6,661 nucleotides of DNA from CAZFHZ01 sp964519015 (GTDB lineage Bacteria > Blakebacterota > Blakebacteria > Blakebacterales > CAYUVJ01): NCBI GenBank assembly GCA_964519015.1, contig CAZFHZ010000155.1, positions 1 to 6,661 on the forward strand, given 5' to 3'. Shown piece by piece: positions 1-6,661 of this stretch. Every line of letters begins with the position of its first letter. Positions within the stretch are counted from its first letter, which is position 1. Position numbers and translations under genes: made by a program. Under the pieces are notes generated by a model. That model did no database searches. It was given only the letters and a program-made list of their open reading frames with translations, and was not told the DNA's origin.

Positions 1-320
1 ATGACCGTCCAGGACGTGGCCACCTGGTGGGATTCACCCGCCGCCAGTGGGAGCGGGCAATCCGGGAGTTGGGTTGGACCATGGAGCACCCCGACCCGAG
101 GTTACGCGGCTGGCGGTTTCATGACATGCGCCACCACTTCGGCTCTATGCTCGCCCAGAATGATGTTCCCATGGCATCGATCCGGGACGCCCTCGGCCAT
201 GAAACTATTGCGATGAGCGAGAGGTATAGTCATTTGGCCCCCCGGCAGGTGGCCGAGGCGGTCAACCGCCTCCGTCTCCCGACCCTGGAAAATGAGCCCT
301 CAGATAACCAAGGTCTTTAA
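1..320 (+). CDS. Tyrosine recombinase/integrase, C-terminal catalytic part (5' partial)
   Basis: This is the end of a phage/XerC-type tyrosine recombinase, which cuts and rejoins DNA through a covalent 3'-phosphotyrosine. The frame is open from base 3 with no stop upstream, so the gene starts outside the window; the in-frame GTG at 27 is not a credible start because it would remove most of the catalytic domain. Of the 105 visible residues, the box II motif HDMRHHF is at 40-46 (H40, R43), the third catalytic histidine is in LGHETIAM (H66), and the nucleophile is Y75 in SERYSHLAP, all correctly spaced. The box I arginine and the lysine hairpin would lie upstream. After the tyrosine there is a normal tail ending at the TAA at 318-320. 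The last part is more AT-rich than the following genes, which suggests transfer. The stop is 1 nt from the start of the PadR gene. The identification of the family is firm; whether the gene is intact cannot be judged here. Confidence 0.9.
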   Translation, partial: DRPGRGHLVGFTRRQWERAIRELGWTMEHPDPRLRGWRFHDMRHHFGSMLAQNDVPMASIRDALGHETIAMSERYSHLAPRQVAEAVNRLRLPTLENEPSDNQGL

Positions 321-321
321 C

Positions 322-627
322 ATGCTGCAACATGGAGCCCGGGACCCCCTTATTCTATGCGGGTCCCGGGCCATTGTCGCCCGGCAGTGGATCCGGCGGC
401 AGAGCGAGGAGGTGCTGGCGGTGGAGGAGGGGGCCCTCTACCCGGCCCTGCACCGCCTGGAGCGCCGGGGGCAGGTGGCCTCGGCCTGGGGGCGGACCGA
501 GACCGGCCGGCGGGCCCGCTTCTACCGGCTCACCGCCCGGGTGCGTCAGGCCCTGCAGGACGAAACCGCCCGCTGGAAGAGCTTCTCGGCCGCCGTCCAC
601 AGCCTGCTGGACACTTCCGAGGCCTGA
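322..627 (+). CDS. PadR-family transcriptional regulator with atypical N-terminus
   Basis: Small winged-helix regulator of the PadR type that accompanies ADOP permeases. The 101-aa product has the core almost intact: second helix and following turn at about 17-34 (AIVARQWIRRQSEEVLAVEE), recognition helix EGALYPALHRLERRG at 36-50, wing strands RRARFYRLT at 63-71, and a C-terminal dimerisation helix containing QDETARW at 79-85. The ATG at 322 is chosen because it follows AAGG (310-313) at 8 nt and avoids a deep overlap with the recombinase; the ATG at 292 would add 10 residues lying inside the recombinase tail. The front is odd: the family usually has a GTLDLLIL-type first helix and an HGY motif, whereas here GARDPLIL is followed almost at once by CGSRAIVAR and HGY is absent. 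The product is thus about ten residues short. It may be a damaged copy or a diverged one. It probably represses or tunes the permease gene 3 nt downstream; that role is inferred from the pairing. Confidence 0.8.
   Translation: MLQHGARDPLILCGSRAIVARQWIRRQSEEVLAVEEGALYPALHRLERRGQVASAWGRTETGRRARFYRLTARVRQALQDETARWKSFSAAVHSLLDTSEA
337..371. repeat. 11-bp perfect inverted repeat with 13-nt AT-rich spacer
   Basis: GCCCGGGACCC (337-347) is repeated as its exact reverse complement GGGTCCCGGGC (361-371) around the 13-nt spacer at 348-360. It starts 17 nt after the recombinase stop and lies inside the damaged 5' part of the PadR gene (codons 6-17). There is no T-run after the right arm, so an intrinsic terminator is not well supported. 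It could be a recombinase core or attachment site, an RNA hairpin, or a scar of rearrangement; the sequence does not decide among them. Confidence 0.75.
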
Positions 628-630
628 CCG

Positions 631-3321
631 ATGCGTCGGAGGTTCCTCACCCGTCATCTCTCCACCTTCAGCCTCCCGGCGTCCTTCCGCCGGGTCTTCC
701 ATCTGGGGGAATACCGGTTCGACCCCGAGCGGGATGTGACCACGGAGATCGGTTTCTACCTGGAGGAACGTATCCGGGAACTGGAAGCCGAGGGGCTCAC
801 CAGCCAGCAGGCCCGGCGGATCGCCGAGAAGTTCTTCGGGGACCGCCGGCGTATCGAAGCGGAGTGCCGCCGCATCCGCCAACTCGAGATCCGTCGCCGC
901 CAGAGGAAGGAACACATGGACATCCTGATCCGCGACCTCCGCTTCGCCTTCCGCCACCTGCGCCGCCAGCCGTTCTTCAGCGGGCTGATCCTGCTCATGC
1001 TGGCCATCGGGATCGCCGGCAACACGGTGGTGTTCAGCCTCATCAACGCCGTCTTCCTGCGCCCCTTCCCCTACGAGGCTCCCGAACAACTGGTCAACCT
1101 GGACTACGAGGCCCCGGCCTGGAACCTGGACTACGTCGGCGTCACCGAGGCGGGCTTCCTGACCTGGCGCGAGCAGAACCAGAGCTTCGAAACCATGGGG
1201 GTCTTTACGAACGGGCAGTTCGCCCTGCTGGGGGATGAGGGGGCCGAACTGGTGGGCGGTCTCCGGGCCTCCTGGGACCTGCAGACCACCCTGGGGCTGC
1301 AGCCCGTTCTGGGCCGGCTCATGATGCCGGAAGACGACGTTCTGGGCGGCCCCGATGTGGTGCTGCTGACCGAGTCCTTCTGGCGGGACCGTTTCGCTGC
1401 GGACCCGGCGGTGGTCGGGCGTTCGCTCACCCTGGATGCGAGACCGCACACCGTCATCGGCGTACTCCCGGACGTAGCGGCCCTGGAGGAGAATACCCGC
1501 ATCTGGGTCCCGCTCCATCCCGATCCGGATCGGGGGGGGAGTTACTACCTGTACGGCATCGGCCGCCTGCGGGAGGGGGTGAGTCCCCAGGAGGCCCAGG
1601 CCGACCTGCGCCGGATCCACCAGGCCCGGGTGGAAGAGGGGGAGGCCTCCCGAAATGCGGCCCCGATCGTGACCGACATCCGGGAGCGGGAAGTGGGGGA
1701 CATCCGGCTGGGGACGTACGTGCTCTGGGGGGCGGTCCTGGTCCTGCTGCTCATCGCCTGCATCAACGTGGCCAGTCTGATGCTGGCCCGGGCCGTCGCC
1801 CGGGGCCGCGAGTTCGGGGTGCGGGCCGCCCTGGGGGCGGGGCGGGCGCCGATCGTGCGGCAGCTGCTGACCGAGAGTCTCCTGCTGGCCCTGTCCGGCG
1901 GCGTACTGGGGGTGCTGCTCGGGATCGCCGGCCTGCGGGTGCTGCCGGCCGTGCTGCCGATGCATCTCCCGGTCTGGGTGGATTTCTCGCTGGACGGCCG
2001 GGTCCTGCTGGTGAGCCTGGCGATCTGCCTGGGCACGGCCCTGCTCTTCGGGCTGGCCCCGGCCCTGCGCGCTTCCAGCCGGCGGCTCCAGAACCTGCTG
2101 GCCGACCAGACCCAACGCACCACCTTCGGGAGCGGCCGGCGCCGCCTGCTCAACGCGTTCGTGGCCGGGGAGCTGGCCCTGGCCCTGACCCTGCTCATCC
2201 TGACCGGACTGATGATCCGGACCTACGATAACATCTGGCGGGTGGATCCCGGGTTCGAGCCGAAGGGATTGCTCAGTTTCTATATCACCCTGCCCGAGGG
2301 AACCTATCCGGAAGGAGCCCCCCAGCTCGCCTTCTTCGAGCAGTTGGTCGACCGGACCAGAGCGATCCCAGGTGTGACGGCGGCGGGGGCCTCGACGGTG
2401 GGACCCATGCGGGGCCACACCGGGTACTTCTTCGAAGCCGAGGGGGCCGAACCGCTGAAGCCGGGCGAGCAGAACCCAGTCACCCTGACCTGCTTCGTCA
2501 CCGCCGGGTACACCGAGACGATCGGGGTACGGCTGAAGTGGGGGCGCTTCCTGCAGCCGGAGGACGGCCGGACCGAGGCTGCCCGGTCGGTGGTCGTGAA
2601 CGAATCCTTCGCCCGTCACCACTGGGGGGAGGAGAATCCGATCGGACGCCGCATCCGAATGGGCGGTGAGGACGACAACTCCTGGTGGCCGGTCGTGGGA
2701 GTGACCTACGACATGAAGCAGTACGGTCTGGACCAGGAGATGCGGCCGGGCGTCTTCGTCCCGGTCGCCGCTTTCCCCCACAACCATATGGCCCTAGCCG
2801 TGCGCAGTGACAGCGACCCTGCCGACCTGGTGCCGGCCCTGCGGGCGGCGGTCCAGGAACAGGACCGGACCCTGCCTCTGATCGGGGTGGAGACGGCCGT
2901 CGAGACCATGGTCGGACGGATGAGCTTCCGCCGGGCGTACTCCCAGCTCCTGGGGCTCTTTGCGGTCATCGCCCTGCTGCTCGCTCTGGGCGGGATCTAC
3001 GGGGTGGTCGCCTACGCGGTCAACCAGCGGCGGCGCGAGATCGGCATCCGGATCGCTCTCGGTGCCGACCGTCGAAGGGTGCTGGGCCTGCTGTTGCGCC
3101 AGGGGCTGTGGATGATCGGCCTGGGCAGCCTGGCCGGGATCGGATTGGCCGCGCTGGCCGCCCGGGGGTTGGCCGAGATGCTCTACCAGGTCGATCCCCT
3201 GGATCTAGGTGTGTACGCGCTGGTGGTGGTGGTGCTGGTGGTGGTTGCGGTCACCGCCAACGTGGTCCCGGCCTTGCGGGCGAGCCGGACCGATCCGGTG
3301 GAGGCCCTGCGGCTGGAGTGA
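631..3321 (+). CDS. ADOP-family orphan ABC permease (MacB/FtsX-like, duplicated) with prefix domain
   Basis: The 896-aa inner-membrane protein matches the architecture of acidobacterial duplicated orphan permeases (TIGR03434). Residues 1-95 form the cytoplasmic permease prefix domain, with the signature around EIGFYLEERIRELEAEGLTS (39-58), then QQARRIAEKFFGD. The permease follows as two tandem MacB_PCD plus FtsX units: TM1 about 117-143, periplasmic domain about 144-360, TM2 362-388, TM3 413-436, TM4 456-478; then TM5 507-529, second periplasmic domain about 535-765, TM6 772-796, TM7 820-845, TM8 858-880. The two FtsX cytoplasmic loops repeat each other: REFGVRAALGAGR (393-405) and RREIGIRIALGADRR (801-815), as do PALRASSR (477-484) and PALRASRTD (880-888). 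The start ATG has GAGG 8 nt upstream and follows the PadR stop by 3 nt, so the two genes are likely cotranscribed. No ATP-binding partner is present in the window. The substrate is unknown; MacB relatives use ATP hydrolysis for mechanotransmission rather than classical transport. Full length and apparently intact. Confidence 0.93.
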   Translation: MRRRFLTRHLSTFSLPASFRRVFHLGEYRFDPERDVTTEIGFYLEERIRELEAEGLTSQQARRIAEKFFGDRRRIEAECRRIRQLEIRRRQRKEHMDILIRDLRFAFRHLRRQPFFSGLILLMLAIGIAGNTVVFSLINAVFLRPFPYEAPEQLVNLDYEAPAWNLDYVGVTEAGFLTWREQNQSFETMGVFTNGQFALLGDEGAELVGGLRASWDLQTTLGLQPVLGRLMMPEDDVLGGPDVVLLTESFWRDRFAADPAVVGRSLTLDARPHTVIGVLPDVAALEENTRIWVPLHPDPDRGGSYYLYGIGRLREGVSPQEAQADLRRIHQARVEEGEASRNAAPIVTDIREREVGDIRLGTYVLWGAVLVLLLIACINVASLMLARAVARGREFGVRAALGAGRAPIVRQLLTESLLLALSGGVLGVLLGIAGLRVLPAVLPMHLPVWVDFSLDGRVLLVSLAICLGTALLFGLAPALRASSRRLQNLLADQTQRTTFGSGRRRLLNAFVAGELALALTLLILTGLMIRTYDNIWRVDPGFEPKGLLSFYITLPEGTYPEGAPQLAFFEQLVDRTRAIPGVTAAGASTVGPMRGHTGYFFEAEGAEPLKPGEQNPVTLTCFVTAGYTETIGVRLKWGRFLQPEDGRTEAARSVVVNESFARHHWGEENPIGRRIRMGGEDDNSWWPVVGVTYDMKQYGLDQEMRPGVFVPVAAFPHNHMALAVRSDSDPADLVPALRAAVQEQDRTLPLIGVETAVETMVGRMSFRRAYSQLLGLFAVIALLLALGGIYGVVAYAVNQRRREIGIRIALGADRRRVLGLLLRQGLWMIGLGSLAGIGLAALAARGLAEMLYQVDPLDLGVYALVVVVLVVVAVTANVVPALRASRTDPVEALRLE
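902..918 (+). promoter_or_regulatory. Strong internal Shine-Dalgarno and ATG inside the permease gene
   Basis: AGAGGAAGGA at 902-911 precedes an in-frame ATG at 916-918 (Met96 of the permease). The AGGA at 904-907 is 8 nt from this ATG. Met96 begins MDILIRDLRFAF, which looks like the usual start of ADOP permeases that lack a prefix domain. Initiation here would give an 801-aa permease without residues 1-95. The signal is stronger than the GAGG in front of the annotated start at 631, although purine-rich codons for arginine and lysine can create such matches by chance. Confidence 0.45.
3220..3246 (+). repeat. Short in-frame GTG trinucleotide run in the last membrane segment of the permease
   Basis: The codons read CTG, four GTG, CTG, two GTG, GTT, encoding LVVVVLVVV within TM8. 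It is an imperfect triplet repeat; slippage would change the length of the membrane helix without a frameshift. Low-complexity valine/leucine stretches are ordinary in membrane helices of GC-rich genomes. Confidence 0.5.
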
Positions 3322-3343
3322 ACCGGGCAGTGCGGTCGATCGA

Positions 3344-3889
<546 letters not shown>

Positions 3890-4044
3890 GCTCCTCCTCC
3901 CGCTTCCCGCATGATGTTCCCTTCCGGTCCCTTGGACGTCCCGGCCCGTCCGGATGCTCCCCGGAGGGGGGTTGCGGCCGGCTCCCGACACCCTATTCTT
4001 GTGGCGACCGGACCCGGCCGTCACCCCTTACCCGTGCGGAGCCC
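3890..4044. other. Divergent intergenic region between msrA and the aminotransferase-fold gene
   Basis: This 155-bp region must hold the 5' signals for both divergent genes. On the minus strand it ends in the strong GGAGGAGGAG ribosome binding site of msrA (complement of about 3891-3900). On the plus strand GGAG (4038-4041) sits only 3 nt before the ATG at 4045, a tight spacing. I see no clear minus-strand sigma70-like promoter, no tRNA and no riboswitch-like structure. The codons of the open minus-strand frame here show no known protein. Confidence 0.7.
3972..3999 (+). promoter_or_regulatory. Weak candidate sigma70-like promoter for the aminotransferase-fold gene
   Basis: TTGCGG (3972-3977) and TATTCT (3994-3999) are separated by 16 nt and lie about 45 nt before the ATG at 4045. 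They match the consensus hexamers at 3 and 4 of 6 positions. This is the most AT-rich spot of the intergenic region, but the match is modest and unproven. Confidence 0.3.
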
Positions 4045-5757
4045 ATGGAACGATCGCTCGAACTCGCCTTCCTGCGCCGCCAGATCGTGGGGATCGACAG
4101 TACGATCGCCACCCCGTTCGGTGAACGCCTGATGGTCTATTGTGATTACACCGCTTCCGGGCGGTGCCTCACCTTCATCGAGGACTACCTCCAGGGCCTG
4201 CAACGCCATTACGCCAACACCCATACCGAGGACGACGTCACCGGACGCAGCATGACCCGCCTGCTCCACCAGGCGGAGGGGATCATCAAGGAAGCGGTCA
4301 ACGCCGGGCCCGGCGGGCGCATCGTGGCCGTGGGCACGGGTGCGACCGGGGCCATCGACAAGTTCCAGCAGATCCTAGGGGTGGCGCTCCCCCCGGCCAC
4401 CCGTATGCGGCTGGAAGCCTCGCTGGAGGCCTTCCTGGGACTCGAGCGGCTCGGTGCTTTCCAGCGACACCACACCGGGCAACAGCCGGTGGTCTTCGTG
4501 GGCCCTTTCGAGCACCATTCCAACGAGGTCACCTGGCGTCAGGGTCTGGCCACCGTGGTGGAGGTCGACCTGACCCCCGACGGCGGGGTGGACCTGGAAC
4601 ACTTGGCCACCCTGCTCCAGGACCCCCGCTTCACCGGGCGTCCGCTCATCGGTTCCTTCTCGGCCGCCTCGAACGTCACCGGGATGCGCGCCCCGGTGCA
4701 CGAGCTGGCCCGTCTGCTCCACCGTCATGGGGCGCTGGCCTGTTTCGATTACGCCGCCAGCGCGCCCTACGTGGAGATCGACATGAACCCACCGCCGGAC
4801 GGGGCGGGAGACGACCCCTCCCTGGATGCGATCTACCTCTCCCCGCACAAGTTCCTGGGGGGACCCGGCTCCACCGGCATCCTGGTCTTCAACGAGCGGG
4901 TCTACCGGCGCGATCTGCCGCCCACGGTGGGAGGTGGGGGGACGGTCGACTATGTGGGGCCGACCGACCAGGACTTCGTGACCGGCATCGAGGAGCGGGA
5001 GAAGGCCGGCACGCCGGGGGTGCTCCAGATCTTCAAGGCGGCCCTGGCTTTCCAGGTCAAGGCGGGGATCGGGGTCGAGCGCATCGAAGCCCGCGAGCAG
5101 GAACTGCTCAAGCGGGCCTTCGCCCGCTGGCGGCCCATCCCGACGATGGAGATCCTGGGCAACCCCGATCCGCGGCGAAGGGTCGGGATCGTCTCCTTCA
5201 ACATCCGGACCCCGCAGGGGCGATACCTCCATCCGAAGTTCGTCACCGTCCTGCTGAACGACCTCTTCGGCATCCAGTCACGAGCCGGCTGTTCCTGCGC
5301 CGGTCCCTACGGGCACCGACTGCTGGAGATCGACGGGGACCAGAGCGAGCGGTACCGGGAATGGATCCGGAAGGGGTATCAGGGGATCAAACCGGGCTGG
5401 TGCCGGGTGGGATTCCACTACGCCATGGACGATCTGGAAGCCGACTTCGTCATCGCGGCGGTGGCGTTCGTGTCCGAGCAGGGGCATCGCTTCCTGCCCG
5501 CCTATTCCTTCGATGCCGTCAGCGGTATCTGGAGTTACCGTGATCACACTGAGCATCCCGTCCCGTTCGGACTTGAGGCCGCACTGGAGATGGAGTCCAT
5601 CGCGGTGACCGGGTTGCCGGAAGAGGATCGGCGGGCCCGCTACCAGTCGTATCTGGCCACGGCCGCCGAGTCGGCCGGGGCGATGCCCTCCCCGCCGGAA
5701 CCGATGGTGAGGACGGCCGGGCCCGACTTCGGAGACCTGCGCTTCTTCGAGGTCTGA
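4045..5757 (+). CDS. Class-V aminotransferase-fold PLP enzyme, cysteine desulfurase-like, unknown substrate
   Basis: A 570-aa cytoplasmic PLP-dependent enzyme of the Aminotran_5 family (the SufS/IscS and selenocysteine lyase superfamily). Visible cofactor sites: the phosphate-binding turn GTGATGAID (97-105), the ring-stacking histidine in FEHHSNE (155-161), the aspartate that contacts the pyridine nitrogen in CFDYAASAP (D235), and the Schiff-base lysine in SPHKFLGGPGSTG (K269). The C-terminal lobe has SRAGCSCAGPYGH (412-424), where the cysteine loop of desulfurases lies; C416 and C418 are candidate persulfide-forming residues. It is longer than SufS (about 400 aa): there are some 40 extra residues at 111-150 and a tail beyond about 475 with FLPAYSFDAVSGIWSYRD (483-500). 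The start is supported by GGAG upstream, although only 3 nt away, and by the typical N-terminal region TPFGERLMVYCDYTASGR (23-40). No iron-sulfur assembly gene is nearby, so a SufS role should not be assumed; the substrate is unknown. Divergent from msrA. Appears intact. Confidence 0.88.
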   Translation: MERSLELAFLRRQIVGIDSTIATPFGERLMVYCDYTASGRCLTFIEDYLQGLQRHYANTHTEDDVTGRSMTRLLHQAEGIIKEAVNAGPGGRIVAVGTGATGAIDKFQQILGVALPPATRMRLEASLEAFLGLERLGAFQRHHTGQQPVVFVGPFEHHSNEVTWRQGLATVVEVDLTPDGGVDLEHLATLLQDPRFTGRPLIGSFSAASNVTGMRAPVHELARLLHRHGALACFDYAASAPYVEIDMNPPPDGAGDDPSLDAIYLSPHKFLGGPGSTGILVFNERVYRRDLPPTVGGGGTVDYVGPTDQDFVTGIEEREKAGTPGVLQIFKAALAFQVKAGIGVERIEAREQELLKRAFARWRPIPTMEILGNPDPRRRVGIVSFNIRTPQGRYLHPKFVTVLLNDLFGIQSRAGCSCAGPYGHRLLEIDGDQSERYREWIRKGYQGIKPGWCRVGFHYAMDDLEADFVIAAVAFVSEQGHRFLPAYSFDAVSGIWSYRDHTEHPVPFGLEAALEMESIAVTGLPEEDRRARYQSYLATAAESAGAMPSPPEPMVRTAGPDFGDLRFFEV

Positions 5758-5820
5758 GAGAGTTGTTACCTGCTGCTGGGTCCGGGGGAAGGGTATGACA
5801 TGCGGCTCCGACGGCCCATC

Positions 5821-5835
5821 CCGGCGATCCGCCGG
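5821..5835. terminator. Small GC hairpin between convergent genes, possible bidirectional terminator
   Basis: CCGGCG-ATC-CGCCGG forms a perfect 6-bp stem with a 3-nt loop, in the 82-bp gap between the aminotransferase-fold stop (5757) and the stop of the barrel protein gene (5840). The position suits a terminator for either strand, but neither side carries a T-run, so it could equally be a chance GC palindrome. Nothing else is recognisable in 5758-5839. Confidence 0.3.
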
Positions 5836-5839
5836 TGAC

Positions 5840-6661
5840 TCAGAACGCCTCGACGACGGTGATGTACATCCCCGAGGAGCCGCGCCCGTAACCGAAGTCG
5901 AGCCTCAGGTTCACCTTCTCCCGGGGATCGAACTGCCAGCGCAGGCCGAAGCCCCCGGCCGGCTTCAGTCCATCCAGTGCCAAGTCCCCCAACCGTGGAG
6001 CGACCTCACCGGCCCCAGCGAAGAAGGCGCAGCCCCACCGTCCGAAGAGCGGCCGCCGGTACTCAAGCTGAAGGGCGGCCATGGCCTTGTCCCGGTACAT
6101 CCCCTCAAAGTAGCCGCGCAGGACGTTCGAACCCCCGATACTGCCCAGCCGGTGGAAGGGGACGTCGCCGCTCGTGAGATTGAGTCGGATCTGAGCGGCC
6201 AGGGCGCCTCCACCGGGTGCGGGGAGGTAACCCCGCAGGTCGAGGTCCTCGTCCCGGAAGGTGAAGTCGCTCCCCGCCGAAGGACCGTACCAGCGATTCG
6301 AATACCGGGCATAGACCCCGCCGGTAGGGTAGAAGAGGTCGTCCCGCGAATCCCAGGTCAGCCCGACCCCGGTGCCGGCCACGACCCCTCCGCCGCTCCC
6401 CCGGACCGTCCCCGTGTCCAGCAACCCGCCACTCTCGGTATCCCCGATCCGGTAGTCCTCGTACTCGGTCCGCAGCCCGGCATAGAGATGGGGCCGGATG
6501 CGCCGTTCGAGGTCGAATTGGATACTCCGGGCTCGGCGGGTGAAGGACTCCTCGTCCTCCTCGCAGGTGTCGTTGCCGATCCCGAAGAAGCTGTTGGGGA
6601 AACGGGTGTTGACAAGGTTCGTGTTCAGATGCCAGGCGTCCCGGGCCAGGTAGAGATCGAG
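5840..6661 (-). CDS. Outer-membrane beta-barrel protein, Omp85/D15 (BamA/TamA-like), 5' partial
   Basis: The last 273 residues of a surface antigen (D15)/Omp85-superfamily barrel; the frame is open to the right edge, so the start and any POTRA domains lie outside. Features of the visible part: alternating amphipathic strands throughout; SFFGIGNDT (24-32) and RPHLYAGLRTEYEDYRI (56-72), typical of the first visible strands; LTWDSRDDLFYPTGGVY (101-117), the conserved strand and turn of D15 barrels; GGSNVLRGYFEG (176-187), in which LRGY corresponds to the VRG(F/Y) motif of the L6 loop (R182); LEYRRPLFGRWG (199-210); and a final strand ending in the C-terminal phenylalanine F273, as expected for the beta-signal read by the BAM machinery. 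Bona fide BamA is unlikely given the lack of a visible envelope-assembly context, but it cannot be excluded without the N-terminus. Its role (protein or lipid insertion, or transport) is unknown. It converges on the aminotransferase-fold gene. Confidence 0.85.
   Translation of the reverse strand, partial: LDLYLARDAWHLNTNLVNTRFPNSFFGIGNDTCEEDEESFTRRARSIQFDLERRIRPHLYAGLRTEYEDYRIGDTESGGLLDTGTVRGSGGGVVAGTGVGLTWDSRDDLFYPTGGVYARYSNRWYGPSAGSDFTFRDEDLDLRGYLPAPGGGALAAQIRLNLTSGDVPFHRLGSIGGSNVLRGYFEGMYRDKAMAALQLEYRRPLFGRWGCAFFAGAGEVAPRLGDLALDGLKPAGGFGLRWQFDPREKVNLRLDFGYGRGSSGMYITVVEAF

Noticed and set aside
337..375. tRNA 3' end as an integration target, suggested by the stem ending in CCA
   Set aside because: No T-loop consensus, no anticodon arm and no acceptor partner could be found; the stem has a 13-nt loop unlike any tRNA arm.
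355..2787. Very long open frame (810 codons) on the minus strand, antisense to the PadR and permease genes
   Set aside because: It has no recognisable domain, is rich in low-complexity G, P, Q and E stretches, and is explained by the GC-rich third codon positions of the real genes on the other strand.
631..3321. Possible complete ABC exporter operon with ATPase and membrane-fusion protein
   Set aside because: No Walker A/B or ABC signature gene and no HlyD-like protein is present in any frame next to the permease; this is the orphan arrangement.
3322..3343. Terminator between the convergent permease and msrA genes
   Set aside because: The 22-nt gap holds only a short GATCGATC palindrome and no stem with a T-run.
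3890..4024. N-terminal extension of MsrA by 45 residues
   Set aside because: The extension has no MsrA similarity or signal peptide character, and a strong ribosome binding site lies directly before the ATG at 3889.
4164..5543. 459-codon plus-strand open frame inside the PLP enzyme gene
   Set aside because: It is a frame-shadow with arginine/proline/glycine-rich composition; the overlapping frame has every conserved motif of the Aminotran_5 family.

Overview
The window is a GC-rich bacterial chromosomal segment with five recognisable genes plus the 3' end of a sixth. The combination of a PadR-like regulator followed directly by an 'orphan' duplicated MacB/FtsX-type permease with an N-terminal prefix domain (the ADOP family) is typical of Acidobacteriota and also occurs in Gemmatimonadota and related lineages. 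An Omp85/D15-type barrel at the right edge shows a Gram-negative envelope. The exact lineage cannot be fixed from the sequence alone.

Layout, left to right. At 1-320 (+) is the C-terminal part of a tyrosine recombinase, cut by the left edge and visibly more AT-rich than the rest. At 322-627 (+) is a PadR-family winged-helix regulator whose first 20 or so residues look damaged, with an 11-bp perfect inverted repeat exactly there (337-371). At 631-3321 (+) is an 896-aa ADOP permease, 3 nt after the regulator; the two form an operon-like pair. Convergent with it, 22 nt away, is msrA (3344-3889, -). A 155-bp divergent intergenic region separates msrA from a 570-aa class-V aminotransferase-fold PLP enzyme (4045-5757, +). 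After an 82-bp convergent gap with a small GC hairpin comes the C-terminal 273 residues of an outer-membrane Omp85/D15 barrel protein (5840 to the right edge, -).

How the genes relate. PadR plus ADOP permease is a familiar regulator/effector pair, and no ATPase gene is seen next to it, as expected for these orphan permeases. MsrA repairs oxidised methionine; the divergent PLP enzyme belongs to the cysteine desulfurase/selenocysteine lyase-like superfamily, so the pair may share a sulfur/redox theme, but this is inference from neighbourhood only. The recombinase appears unrelated to the rest and may mark the edge of an integrated element next to the padR start.

I found no convincing undescribed multi-gene system. 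The points most worth checking are the recombinase/PadR junction with its inverted repeat, the damaged PadR N-terminus, a strong internal ribosome binding site that would yield a permease without its prefix domain, and the uncharacterised PLP enzyme.
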